Shown piece after piece: positions 1 through 8,380 of a DNA stretch of 64,000 bases. The stretch lies in assembly GCF_000521215.1 (NCBI RefSeq), contig NZ_KI928950.1, positions 21,181 to 85,180 on the forward strand, given 5' to 3'. The notes under the pieces were generated by a model. The model made no database searches and was not told the DNA's origin. It saw only the letters and a list, made by a program, of their open reading frames with translations. The position numbers and the translations under genes are program-made. The first letter of the stretch is position 1; the number at the start of each line of letters is the position of its first letter. This stretch comes from Labrenzia sp. DG1229 (GTDB lineage Bacteria; Pseudomonadota; Alphaproteobacteria; Rhizobiales; Stappiaceae).

Positions 1-420
1 GGAGGCGACCCTGCCGATCGTTCGAAATCCCATCCAGGCGTAAAATGTTTCCGCGGCAGGATCCGAGTCAACACCTACAAGGACCAGTTCCAGAGCAGTT
101 GCCCTGGCAAGCAGTTGATCGAACAGGGCTCTGCCAATGCCTCTGCCGTGCCAAACCGGATCGACGAAACAGGTTTCAAGTTCGCCTTTTCCGCCTTCCG
201 CGGCGGACAGGCGGATACATCCGACAATCGACCCTTGCGCGGTTTCAGCAAGCCAGAAATCATCCTTTTCGATCCATGCGGGCTGAACGCGCAACTCGTC
301 AGCACATTGACGCATGAAGTCATCGTCGTATCCATTGGACTGCTTGGACTTCATGCAAAGATCCGTGAGCGCCTGACTGTCGCTCAGTTTCGCATTTCGA
401 ATGGAAAAATCCGCACCCAT
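1..420 (-). CDS. GNAT family N-acetyltransferase (partial, cut by window edge)
   Basis: Reading the reverse strand from the ATG at 420 gives 140 open codons to base 1 with no stop, so the C-terminus lies outside the window. The protein has the GNAT layout: an N-terminal strand/helix (FSIRNAKLSDSQAL), and the acetyl-CoA loop VWHGRGIGRALFDQLL near residues 110-125, followed by ETFYAWMGF near the cut, typical of the last GNAT helix and strand. The substrate cannot be told. The start lies 5 bases after the stop of the upstream ABC ATPase gene, so the two probably form one transcript. Confidence 0.85.
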   Translation of the reverse strand, partial: MGADFSIRNAKLSDSQALTDLCMKSKQSNGYDDDFMRQCADELRVQPAWIEKDDFWLAETAQGSIVGCIRLSAAEGGKGELETCFVDPVWHGRGIGRALFDQLLARATALELVLVGVDSDPAAETFYAWMGFRTIGRVAS

Positions 421-425
421 TCAAC

Positions 426-1349
426 TCATCCTCTCTTCACCAGATCGACAAAAATGTCTTCAAGAGACGACTGGTCCGTCTGCAGGTCCTGAAAACGAAC
501 GCCCGCTTCGGCCAGATCCGTCAAAAGAGCGGTGATTCCCGTCCTCTCAGCATGGGTATCGTAAGTGTAGATCAGGTGAGTTCCATTGTCCTCGAGCGTC
601 AGGTTGTAGTGTGAAAGGCTGTCCGGCACAGACGTGAGTGGGTCTGCCAGGTGCAGCTTCAGAAGCTTGCGGCCGAGTTTGCGCATGAGCTCGGCCTTTT
701 CCTCGACAAGGATGATTTCGCCCTTGTCAATGACACCGACCCTGTCAGCCATCTCCTCGGCTTCCTCGATATAATGGGTCGTCAGGATGATCGTGACACC
801 ACGCTCTTTCAGCTCTCCGACGATGCGCCACATATCGTGGCGCAATTCCACATCGACTCCGGCTGTGGGCTCATCGAGAAATAGAATTTTAGGTTCGTGG
901 GCCAGGGCCTTGGCAACAAGCAACCGGCGTTTCATGCCGCCTGACAGTGCCATTATCATGTTCTTTCGCTTGTCCCACAGCGTGAGGTCCCTGAGAACTC
1001 CTTCCAGGAATTTTCGATCAGGCGGCAATCCGAAAAGACCCCGGCTTAAAGCAACCGTATCGCCAACAATTTCAAACGGCGCTGTCGGCATTTCCTGAGG
1101 AACCAGACCGATCAGGCTGCGCGCTGCGCGAAAATCCTTCTGGGCGTCGAATTTTCCGACCTTAATGCTCCCGGAAGTCGGCCGGACCAAACCGCAAATC
1201 GTGCTGATAAGTGTCGTCTTGCCAGCGCCGTTGGGCCCAAGCAGCGCAAACACTTCTCCTTCCTTGATGTCCAGAGACACAGATTTGAGCGCCTGGAAAC
1301 CGCCGTCATAGGTTTTTTCCAGATTGCGGACGGAGAGTATCGGAGGCAT
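426..1349 (-). CDS. ABC transporter ATP-binding protein, YadG-like
   Basis: A cytoplasmic ATPase subunit of an ABC-2 type exporter. It has Walker A GPNGAGKTT near residue 39, signature LSGGMKRR near 136, Walker B ILFLDEPTAGVD and the H-loop TTHYIEEAE. At 307 residues it matches the size of E. coli YadG. I chose ATG 1349 over an in-frame TTG one codon upstream; a GGAA lies just upstream. No YadH-type permease is adjacent: the downstream neighbour is a GNAT and the upstream gene is unrelated, so the membrane partner must be encoded elsewhere or past the left edge. The substrate is unknown. Confidence 0.9.
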   Translation of the reverse strand: MPPILSVRNLEKTYDGGFQALKSVSLDIKEGEVFALLGPNGAGKTTLISTICGLVRPTSGSIKVGKFDAQKDFRAARSLIGLVPQEMPTAPFEIVGDTVALSRGLFGLPPDRKFLEGVLRDLTLWDKRKNMIMALSGGMKRRLLVAKALAHEPKILFLDEPTAGVDVELRHDMWRIVGELKERGVTIILTTHYIEEAEEMADRVGVIDKGEIILVEEKAELMRKLGRKLLKLHLADPLTSVPDSLSHYNLTLEDNGTHLIYTYDTHAERTGITALLTDLAEAGVRFQDLQTDQSSLEDIFVDLVKRG

Positions 1350-1553
1350 CAAGTTCCAACCGGTTCAGAAAAATCAATTTGACCAGACGGCCAAAGTCGC
1401 ATGTGGACGATACGGCCGCAAGATGCAAGTCAAAGGGTCTGCTGACAGCGCGATGTCATCATCGACGCGACAATTTTTTTGATCCATCACGCTGCAAGCG
1501 TCAACTCACTGTTCGTGGCAGGACATTTCTGGTCAGCCGGTTGGAACAAGCGA

Positions 1554-2204
1554 CTAATACAGGGTTTTCCTGTATTCCTCTTCGAGATTCTGCTCCAGGA
1601 TGTCCATCTCCGCATCGTCCGCAGGTGCGCTGTTCGACTGATCCAGAATAATATTCATGAGCGATGGCATTTCACTGCGATCCTGAAACCGGTCCGGGTC
1701 CCACATGTGCGACCGGCGAAATGCCTTGGCGCAATGCATGAAGACGCTGTCAACCTTGATCAGTATAGCAATTTTGGGACAACGCCCGTTTACGCTCATG
1801 GTCTCCAGCAATTTCGGGTCGACCACAAGCCTCGCCTTTCCGTTGATACGCAAGGTGTCGTCGAAACCGGGAATCACGAACAGCAACCCAACACTCGGAT
1901 TGGAAATTATGTTGACGAGACTGTCGAGACGATTGTTTCCGGGGCGATCGGGAACAGCCAGGGTTTTGTCGTCGATGATCCTGACAAAACCTGCGGGGTC
2001 GCCGCGTGGACTAACGTCCGCCTTGCCATCTGCGTGTTGCGTACCCAGGCAAAGGAAGGGTGAACGTGCGATAAAGTCCCGCGCATGCCTGTCGAGTGTC
2101 GTCTGACACTTTTTGACCGCCAACTCGTGGATCGGCTGAAAGAGTTTTCGCAGCGATGTCTCATCTTCTACGACATGCTCCGGATTGAGGTTGAATTCCT
2201 GCAT
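1554..2204 (-). CDS. FMN-binding pyridoxamine 5'-phosphate oxidase-like protein
   Basis: A 216-residue split-barrel flavoprotein resembling the MSMEG_1061-type PPOX family. Features seen are FIARSPFLCLGTQHADGKADVSPRGDPAGFV (in pieces, residues about 44-74), the PDRPGNNRLDSL segment, LLFVIPG, and a C-terminal MHCAKAFRRSHMWDP motif. These proteins bind FMN or F420, but most have no assigned substrate, and I cannot say more here. It reads alone on the minus strand, with about 200 bases of non-coding DNA separating it from the ABC gene. It is not pdxH, because the PLP-site residues and length differ. Confidence 0.82.
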   Translation of the reverse strand: MQEFNLNPEHVVEDETSLRKLFQPIHELAVKKCQTTLDRHARDFIARSPFLCLGTQHADGKADVSPRGDPAGFVRIIDDKTLAVPDRPGNNRLDSLVNIISNPSVGLLFVIPGFDDTLRINGKARLVVDPKLLETMSVNGRCPKIAILIKVDSVFMHCAKAFRRSHMWDPDRFQDRSEMPSLMNIILDQSNSAPADDAEMDILEQNLEEEYRKTLY

Positions 2205-2528
2205 ATGCCCACTTCCCCCGCATCCAATTGTTCAATCAGGTTCTGCCAGGACACCGAATGCCAAGAGTGTCCGTGTTTGCTGGTTCCCCCGCCCTTCGAA
2301 GTCCTGGAAACTTGCGCAAGCCATTCCATCGGCAAAACACCTCGGAGACCATGTTACTGCGCTTGAGGTAGGTACGTAAGTCGAAGTTCAACTGTCAATA
2401 ATCTTGACCCAAAACAAATCTCTCCATTGTTTCCCCGGACTGAACACTGCGTTCGAACGCAACGGGGTGGGTTTTGCGGCGATCAACGCTATTTTGGCTG
2501 GAACACATTCGAAAAAAGGCCTGCAACA
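2205..2528. other. Intergenic region between divergent FMN protein and pirin genes
   Basis: This stretch must hold the promoters of both divergent genes. I checked both strands for a short gene and for hairpins and found neither convincing; reading frames here have no family resemblance and lack ribosome binding sites. Confidence 0.5.
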
Positions 2529-3431
2529 ATGTCGATACGCCCTGTGACCCATATCGGTTCAACGCAGCCAACACTGGAAGGTGCAGGTGTGAAGCTTGAA
2601 AGAGTGTTCGGTTTTCAGGAACCGGAGATGCTCGATCCGTTTCTGTTGCTCGATGATTTCCGCAACGATCGTCCGGAGGACTATCTTGCAGGATTTCCCT
2701 GGCACCCGCACAGGGGCATCGAGACGATTACCTACGTTCTTGCCGGCACGGTTGAACACGGAGACAGCCTCGGCAACAAGGGAGACCTTGGTGCAGGTGA
2801 CGTGCAGTGGATGACAGCAGGCCGGGGCATCATGCACCAGGAAATGCCGAAGGGCGATGCAGACGGACTGATGCACGGTTTTCAGCTTTGGGCAAACCTG
2901 CCCTCCTCGCTGAAAATGACGGAACCGCGCTACCAGGATGTCGCCTCGAGCGAGATCCCGGTTGTTATCGACGATGACGGTTCGTCCGCGCGCATCATAT
3001 GCGGTGAATTCTGGGGGAAACGCGGACCTGTAGATGGCATTGCGGCAGAACCGCAATATCTCGACATCCATGTTCCGGCCGGAAAGAATAAGCGCTTCAA
3101 GGTAGATACCTACAAACAGACTTTTGCCTATATTTTCGAAGGGTCCGGCACATTTGAAGGGTCGTCAGATGCATTTGGCGTCCTCACGGAAAAGGAATTC
3201 GGCGGTGAAGAACTGAAGATCCGCGACCAGACCGGTGACCGCACACTCGTCATCTTCGGCACGGGTGATGAAATCGTCGTTCAGGCGGGCGATGAGGGCA
3301 TCCGCTTTCTTCTCGTTTCAGGCGCTCCGATAAAGGAACCTGTCGCCTGGCACGGCCCGATCGTCATGAACACGCGAGATGAACTGCTGCAGGCTGTCAC
3401 GGAGCTACAGAACGGATCGTTTATCCGATAG
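2529..3431 (+). CDS. Pirin family protein
   Basis: A bicupin metalloprotein of 300 residues. The N-terminal cupin carries the pirin metal ligands H59 and H61 (PWHPHRGIET), H103 and E105 (IMHQEMP), matching the Fe ligands known in human pirin and E. coli YhhW. Bacterial pirins are linked to quercetin 2,3-dioxygenase activity and redox-linked regulation; the role here is not shown. The ATG at 2529 was chosen because the family begins at MSIRPV; an upstream ATG at 2427 would add 34 residues with no homology style. A purine-rich AAAAAAGG precedes the start. Confidence 0.93.
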   Translation: MSIRPVTHIGSTQPTLEGAGVKLERVFGFQEPEMLDPFLLLDDFRNDRPEDYLAGFPWHPHRGIETITYVLAGTVEHGDSLGNKGDLGAGDVQWMTAGRGIMHQEMPKGDADGLMHGFQLWANLPSSLKMTEPRYQDVASSEIPVVIDDDGSSARIICGEFWGKRGPVDGIAAEPQYLDIHVPAGKNKRFKVDTYKQTFAYIFEGSGTFEGSSDAFGVLTEKEFGGEELKIRDQTGDRTLVIFGTGDEIVVQAGDEGIRFLLVSGAPIKEPVAWHGPIVMNTRDELLQAVTELQNGSFIR

Positions 3432-3482
3432 AGGTCACGCAACTGTTCCCGTTGCCTTGTAACTTTCACAATCTCTGGATAC

Positions 3483-3513
3483 GGCTGTCCGGCAATCACA
3501 TTACCGGACAGCC
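3483..3513 (+). promoter_or_regulatory. Perfect 10-bp hairpin abutting a start codon
   Basis: GGCTGTCCGG (3483-3492) and CCGGACAGCC (3504-3513) form a perfect inverted repeat with an 11-base loop, and the ATG of the GNAT-Nudix gene begins at 3514. The place where a Shine-Dalgarno should be is inside the 3' arm. There is no T tract after it, so it is not a usual intrinsic terminator for the pirin gene. It may restrict translation of the downstream gene or be a protein-binding site. Confidence 0.6.
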
Positions 3514-4668
3514 ATGCCTCTCAAACTCCGTTCCGCCACTCCTGCCGATGCCCTCGACCTGACGGGTATCCTTCACCGTGCCAAGGCGTCCTGGGGATAT
3601 CCCGAGGCAAAGATGGCGGAATTCATGGAAGCGTGGAGTATTCATGAAACCACGATCCGCGCGCTTCAAATGACTGTCGCCGAGCAGGATGGTATCCCCC
3701 TCGCCTTTTCGGGCGTCACTAAAGAAGGTGAAGATACACTTCTTGTCGATTTTCTGTTTGTTGACCCCGATGCACAGGGAAAGGGTATCGGCAATCTGCT
3801 CCTGAAACGTGCAGAGGATTTTGCACGGCAAAAGAAACTTTCACGTCTTTATCTTGAATCCGATTTCCATGCAGGCGCGTTTTACGAAAAACACGGGTTC
3901 CGGACCATGGCCACCCGCCCAAGTGAAATGTCGCCCGGAAAAGACATCCCTCTTATGGAAAAGCTGCTTCCGCCCTGCGTACACGGGGTTTCAAAAATCG
4001 ATCTCACCATCTCGGACCGGCCGTGGCGCTTTGAGACCGAAAACAGTGCCGAAATCGCCGCACATTTCAAAGAGGCCCAAAAGCGGATCGCGCTTCTGTG
4101 GAATGGCCGGACGCTGAAACTGACCGGATACGAGTTTCAAAACGGCATCTTCAGCGGACACTGTTCGGAAAGCTCCTATGCCGCCCATCTTGCGTGGCGG
4201 GACTGGGGCGCACCGGATGCCTCCGCTTTCAACCTTTTCGGCTCCGCCATCATCAGGTCCTCCGACGGTGCGCTGCTCTACGGTGTCATGGGTGGTCACA
4301 CGGCAACGGCGGGCATGATCTATCCTCCCGGTGGAAATCTTGATCTGAACGACATCACCCCCGATGGCAGGGTCGATGTGATCAGTGCAATCGACCGCGA
4401 ACTTGAAGAAGAGACCGGCCTGAGAGGCGAAACGCTGACCAGGGCCGAATTGCTTGCCGCCTTTGACGGACCGCGTATTTCGATCGCGCAGGTCTTTGAT
4501 TGTAGCGAACGCGCGGATGATCTGCGTCAGCACATGATCGAACATTCCATGGCGTCCGAGGAACAGGAACTGGCCGACATTCGTGTCATACGGTCGCGCA
4601 CCGATCTTCAGGATCCGGCTATCGTTCCGTTCGCACGCGAAATCGCGGAACATCTGCTACCGCAATGA
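3514..4668 (+). CDS. GNAT acetyltransferase fused to a Nudix-like domain
   Basis: A 384-residue two-domain protein. Residues 1-155 are a GNAT domain (KLRSATPADALDL start, acetyl-CoA loop DPDAQGKGIGNLLLKRAE near 88-105, AGAFYEKHGFR near 126). Residues about 160-384 resemble a Nudix hydrolase: the second half of the Nudix box, RELEEETGL (near 294-302), is intact, but the glycine and glutamate expected in its first half are not at the normal spacing; an insertion PPGGNLDLND precedes it. It follows the pirin gene by 82 bases. Nudix enzymes cleave X-linked nucleoside diphosphates; the joint substrate is unknown. Confidence 0.82.
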   Translation: MPLKLRSATPADALDLTGILHRAKASWGYPEAKMAEFMEAWSIHETTIRALQMTVAEQDGIPLAFSGVTKEGEDTLLVDFLFVDPDAQGKGIGNLLLKRAEDFARQKKLSRLYLESDFHAGAFYEKHGFRTMATRPSEMSPGKDIPLMEKLLPPCVHGVSKIDLTISDRPWRFETENSAEIAAHFKEAQKRIALLWNGRTLKLTGYEFQNGIFSGHCSESSYAAHLAWRDWGAPDASAFNLFGSAIIRSSDGALLYGVMGGHTATAGMIYPPGGNLDLNDITPDGRVDVISAIDRELEEETGLRGETLTRAELLAAFDGPRISIAQVFDCSERADDLRQHMIEHSMASEEQELADIRVIRSRTDLQDPAIVPFAREIAEHLLPQ

Positions 4669-4806
4669 GGATGTGAAACGCCCTCGACCTGTCAACAATT
4701 TGTTCACCAAGAACAACCACTAAGGACTGGCGGGACGGGCAGAGAAATGTAAAAGTCCGCCCACCTTTGGACAAAGGTTTTGGTGCATCTCCAGGGAGAA
4801 ATGAAT

Positions 4807-5718
4807 ATGGGCCGCCGCTACGCGATCTTGGATGTCTTCACAAACACACTTCTTGCCGGAAATCCGCTGGCGGTGGTGCTGGACTCCGAGGATCTGAGCG
4901 ACGAGCAGATGCAGAAGATCGCAGCCGAGTTCAATCTTTCCGAGACAGTGTTCGTGTTTCCACCGGAAAATCCCGGACATTCCGCAAGCTTGCGGATCTT
5001 CACGCCGAAGGTGGAACTTCCCTTTGCCGGTCATCCAACCGTCGGAACAGCCATTCTCCTGGCAACCGAGCGGTTCGGAGACGTCGACGGCGAACAGGAC
5101 GCCGTGGTGGTGCTCAAGCAAAAGATCGGCACAGTCCGGTGTGCTGTGATATTGCGCGAAAACGCAGCCGCCTTTGCCGAGTTCGACGTGCCCAATCTGC
5201 CGGAACCTGCGGGACCCACCCACAATGTCGAACTGATCGCCGCTGCGCTTGACCTGGAGCCCACCGATATCGGTTTTGAAAACCACGCGCCGTCACGTTT
5301 CAAGGTTGGGCCACCCTTCAGTTTTGTTCCGGTCCGCGACCTTGATGCGTTGTCGCGCGCCAAACCCGTAGCGGCGATGTGGAAAGCGGGCTTCGGCAAG
5401 GACGATCACAACGACGCCTATGTTTACTGCCGGGAAACCCGTTCCCACGACAGTGCGTTCCATGCACGCCTGTTTGCGCCCGAGATGGGTATTCCTGAAG
5501 ATCCTGCGACCGGGTCTGCCGCGGCGGCCTTTGCCGGTGTCGTTCATTTCTATGATGGTCTGACCGCGGGCACGCACCATATCCGCATCGAACAGGGTTT
5601 CGAAATGGGGCGTCCGTCGTTGATTGATCTTGAAATCGATGTCGAAAACGGCGGCATGCATGCCGTTCGCATTGGTGGCCAGGCGACGCTTGTCGCACGT
5701 GGCGAGTTGTTTGTCTGA
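4807..5718 (+). CDS. PhzF family isomerase/epimerase-like protein
   Basis: A 303-residue PhzF-fold protein, related to phenazine biosynthesis PhzF and diaminopimelate epimerase. Seen are the start YAILDVFTNTLLAGNPLAVV, the conserved acid in FNLSETVFV near residue 42, ELPFAGHPTVGTA near 70 and DPATGSAAAA near 232. No phenazine genes are nearby, so a small-molecule isomerase of unknown substrate is the safer call. ATG 4807 was chosen because AGGGAGA sits 7-8 bases before it; ATG 4801 is too close to that site. It is convergent with the EamA gene. Confidence 0.9.
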   Translation: MGRRYAILDVFTNTLLAGNPLAVVLDSEDLSDEQMQKIAAEFNLSETVFVFPPENPGHSASLRIFTPKVELPFAGHPTVGTAILLATERFGDVDGEQDAVVVLKQKIGTVRCAVILRENAAAFAEFDVPNLPEPAGPTHNVELIAAALDLEPTDIGFENHAPSRFKVGPPFSFVPVRDLDALSRAKPVAAMWKAGFGKDDHNDAYVYCRETRSHDSAFHARLFAPEMGIPEDPATGSAAAAFAGVVHFYDGLTAGTHHIRIEQGFEMGRPSLIDLEIDVENGGMHAVRIGGQATLVARGELFV

Positions 5719-5737
5719 CACACAGAACGCGGGAATA

Positions 5738-6640
5738 TCAGGATTCGGAACCTTCCGGCCTTTCGTCGTTTGATTCCATGAGCGACGGGAGGATGACGGC
5801 ACCCACGACCAGCGCGCCGCCGATCATCATGCCCGGCGTCAGCGCCTCCCCAAGAAATACCACCGAATTGATGAACGTGAAGACCACTGACAGCACGAAC
5901 AGCAGCGCAGCTGTGACCGTTGAAACACCTGCCATGGCCTCGTACCACAGAAAGTAGCCGACCGCGGTCGGGAAGATGGCCAGGAAAACAAGCCACATCA
6001 GATCCGCACCTGTCGGCTCAAATGAGAACAGGAAAAAGCCTGGGGTGAGAACGATGGCACTTACAAAAAGGATCTGGAACAAGAGTTGAAGGCGTTCCAG
6101 TGGCGCGCTGGTGTTTTGCACCGACTTTGTGCTTCCGATGATGAACATCGCCCAGGTGAAACCGGCAACGACCATCATCAGGTCTCCCGACAAGGCACTG
6201 GTACCAATGTCAATGTCGTGTCTGACAGTCAGTACAACCCCGGCCATTACGAAGACAGTTGCGGCAATGTCGACCTTCCTGACCCGCTCTATGCCGACGC
6301 TTGCAAGCATGACAAGCACAAAGAATGGGGCCGTGTTTTCCAGTACCATGGCGTTGGTCGCGCTGGTACGCTCCAAGCCGATGTGAAAGACCGCATAGTT
6401 CAGAACAAAGCCTGCAATCGCGAGCAGCTTGTATCTGTCGAACCGGATCGGAAAAACCGCCTGTTTGCTGAACTTAAGAAGAACGAACAGGACGGCTGCT
6501 GCAATCCAGATGCGAACAACTGCGATTTGCAAACCATGCAGGTCGCTGGTCAAAAACCGGGCAATCACGCTGTGCGTGCCGAACAACAGCGCCGCAAGGA
6601 CACCAAACCCAAGGGCGCGCTTCGAAGATAATACTCCCAT
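5738..6640 (-). CDS. DMT superfamily transporter (EamA domain)
   Basis: A 300-residue inner-membrane protein with about ten hydrophobic segments arranged as two EamA repeats (the second begins around residue 150 with LSGDLMMVVAGFTWAMFI). It starts MGVLSSKRALGFGVLAALLFGTHSV, typical of drug/metabolite transporters. Members export amino acids, nucleosides or drugs; the substrate is not inferable. Its stop is 19 bases from the convergent PhzF gene. The C-terminus after residue 288 is charged and cytoplasmic. Confidence 0.9.
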   Translation of the reverse strand: MGVLSSKRALGFGVLAALLFGTHSVIARFLTSDLHGLQIAVVRIWIAAAVLFVLLKFSKQAVFPIRFDRYKLLAIAGFVLNYAVFHIGLERTSATNAMVLENTAPFFVLVMLASVGIERVRKVDIAATVFVMAGVVLTVRHDIDIGTSALSGDLMMVVAGFTWAMFIIGSTKSVQNTSAPLERLQLLFQILFVSAIVLTPGFFLFSFEPTGADLMWLVFLAIFPTAVGYFLWYEAMAGVSTVTAALLFVLSVVFTFINSVVFLGEALTPGMMIGGALVVGAVILPSLMESNDERPEGSES

Positions 6641-6739
6641 CAGGCAAGGCTAAACGAGGAATGACGTTTGGGCAACGCGGTCCGGTCCTGAAGGCTGCAT
6701 GGTGGCCCGGCCACGGGTCACCATGAGCAGATACGTTGT

Positions 6740-7390
6740 TTATTCGGCGGCCTCGGCCGGGGCTTGCGGAGCTGTTTTTGCCCATGCGGGCAAGGTTTCC
6801 AACCTCTGGAGCCAGGCAAGAACCTTCGGGAACTCCGGAAGTGGCACCTGTGATTGCGGGTAAAGCGCCAGGGCTGAATGGCTGCCTACGGCGAAATCGG
6901 CAACCGTGGGCTTGTCTCCCAAAATGAAGTCCCGGTCTGCCAGATGCTCTTCGAGCACGGCTGCAAAGCGGCGGAAGTTTTCCTGACCCGCCTTGATCTT
7001 TTCCGCATCCGGTTCACCCATCTTGAAGAATTGCTTGGCGACTGTCTCCCACGTGATGTCGCCGACAGCCCTGTTGAAATGCTGCACTTCCCAGGAAATC
7101 CAGCGCAGGATTTCAATGCGCGAGGCACTGTCTGAAGGACAAAATTCCTCCGCCCCCTGGCGATCACTCATATAGATCATGATCGGGTTGGCTTCCCAGA
7201 GTTTGAAATCGCCATCGACCAGAACCGGCACTTTCATGTTGGGATTGATTTCCCGAAAGTCTTCGGAGCGGTGCTGTCCCTCTATGAGGTTGAATTTCTG
7301 GACTTCAGTTTCCCCTGCAATGTCTAGGTGATGCATGACAGCCAGTACTCGCCGGCTGTTGGGAGACAAGTCGGTTACATAAAGTTTCAT
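6740..7390 (-). CDS. Glutathione S-transferase family protein
   Basis: A 216-residue cytosolic GST. It has an N-terminal thioredoxin-fold domain (residues 1-80; LYVTDLSPNSRRVL, then NPNMKVPVLVDGDFKLWEAN with the cis-proline) and a C-terminal helical domain with DRDFILGDKPTVADFAVGS, the GST N-capping motif. It probably conjugates glutathione to electrophiles or acts in thiol redox; the substrate is unknown. GGAGAG sits 8 bases before the ATG. It diverges from the ArsR operon, sharing a short promoter region with palindromes. Confidence 0.92.
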   Translation of the reverse strand: MKLYVTDLSPNSRRVLAVMHHLDIAGETEVQKFNLIEGQHRSEDFREINPNMKVPVLVDGDFKLWEANPIMIYMSDRQGAEEFCPSDSASRIEILRWISWEVQHFNRAVGDITWETVAKQFFKMGEPDAEKIKAGQENFRRFAAVLEEHLADRDFILGDKPTVADFAVGSHSALALYPQSQVPLPEFPKVLAWLQRLETLPAWAKTAPQAPAEAAE

Positions 7391-7474
7391 TGCTTACTCT
7401 CCTGTGTCTGCCGGTCTCAGGAAACATTCCTGTCCGGCCGATGTCGAGGTCAACGCCGTTGCAACGACTTTACT

Positions 7475-7526
7475 CAACCAATTAGTTGACTATAATGAAT
7501 TCCCATGATAGTCAACCAAAAGGTTA
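7475..7526. promoter_or_regulatory. Palindromic operator region between gst and arsR-type gene
   Basis: GTTGACTAT (7485-7493) and ATAGTCAAC (7508-7516) form a perfect 9-bp inverted repeat with 14 bases between. A smaller repeat CAAC-N6-GTTG (7475-7488) overlaps its left arm, and GTCAACC-aaa-AGGTTAAC (7511-7526) overlaps its right arm. The cluster lies 16 bases upstream of the chosen ArsR start, where an ArsR-family autorepressor would bind. Confidence 0.6.
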
Positions 7527-7531
7527 ACTTT

Positions 7532-7867
7532 ATGACTGTGCAACAAATGGCCCAACTGGACGCAACTTTTTCAGCCCTCAGCGATGGCACCCGGCGCGCC
7601 ATCGTCGCCCGCCTAGCGGATGGCGAGGCGACTTTGTCGGACCTTGCAACGCCGTTCGACATGTCGCTGACGGCAGTATCCAAACATCTTCGGGTTCTGT
7701 CCGATGCCGGCCTTGTTGACATTGAAAAACGGGGCCGCACCCGCCACTGCCGTTTGCGCGGCGCCCCAATCAAGGAAGCTGTCGATTGGCTGAGCAAATA
7801 TGAATCGTTCTGGATCGACCGGTTCGATGCCCTCGCCCGTCATCTTGCCAAAGAGGATAGCGAATAA
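7532..7867 (+). CDS. ArsR/SmtB family transcriptional regulator
   Basis: A 111-residue winged-helix repressor: ALSDGTRRAIVARLADGEATLSDL then the recognition helix MSLTAVSKHLRVLSDAGLV and the wing IEKRGRTRHCRL. No metal-binding cysteine pair is seen, as in the subgroup that is coupled to SRPBCC (AHSA1) proteins. ATG 7532 was chosen because AAAGG lies about 8 bases upstream and because the earlier ATG at 7505 sits inside the operator palindrome. Its stop overlaps the next start by one base (TAATG), so the two genes are translationally coupled. Confidence 0.92.
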   Translation: MTVQQMAQLDATFSALSDGTRRAIVARLADGEATLSDLATPFDMSLTAVSKHLRVLSDAGLVDIEKRGRTRHCRLRGAPIKEAVDWLSKYESFWIDRFDALARHLAKEDSE

Positions 7868-8358
7868 TGACCGTTCAACAGAGTGAAAGAGAATTTCTGA
7901 AATCGGATCCAGGGCAGGAACCTGTCATCGTTGAAGGTCTGTTTCGCGCCAACCCGGCGCGCGTTTTCCGGGCCTTCACGGAACCGAAAGAAGTCCAGAA
8001 CTGGTTCGTTCCGAAATCAGGCGTCCTGGTCTCGGTCGATATCGACCTGAAGGTTGGCGGGAAATGGTGTTTCGTCATTGAAAAGACCCAGGAAAAGCAG
8101 ATCCATTTCGAAGGCGAATATCTCGCAATCGATGCGCCGAACAGGCTGGAATTCAGCTGGCGCCATGTCCAGGAATTTGCCGACGGTACCCGCGAGGCGA
8201 CCGACACTTCTCAGGTTGCCATCACCTTTACCGAAGCCGGCAAGGCGACGGAAGTGAAGCTCCGGCATGAAGCCATCAAATCTGAAGATGCTCGCCGTGG
8301 TGTCGGTGGTGGCTGGAACGGTTGCTTCAGCCGCCTCGATGAAATTGTTTCCACATAA
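7867..8358 (+). CDS. SRPBCC (AHSA1-like) domain protein
   Basis: A 163-residue START/Bet v1-fold protein of the Aha1 C-terminal type. The family pattern is clear: RANPARVFRAFTEPKEVQNWF, LKVGGKWCFVI, EGEYLAIDAPNRLEFSW and a C-terminal GGGWNGCFSRLDEIV. Such proteins have a hydrophobic ligand cavity; they are commonly encoded directly after an ArsR regulator, as here, and are thought to work with it in stress or xenobiotic response. The ligand is unknown. It overlaps the arsR-type gene by one base. Confidence 0.9.
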   Translation: MTVQQSEREFLKSDPGQEPVIVEGLFRANPARVFRAFTEPKEVQNWFVPKSGVLVSVDIDLKVGGKWCFVIEKTQEKQIHFEGEYLAIDAPNRLEFSWRHVQEFADGTREATDTSQVAITFTEAGKATEVKLRHEAIKSEDARRGVGGGWNGCFSRLDEIVST

Positions 8359-8380
8359 AATGCCCGCTCAGGAGGAAGAC

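Noticed and set aside
2427..2528. Upstream extension of the pirin gene
   Set aside because: The 34 extra residues have no family resemblance; pirins begin at the MSIRPV methionine.
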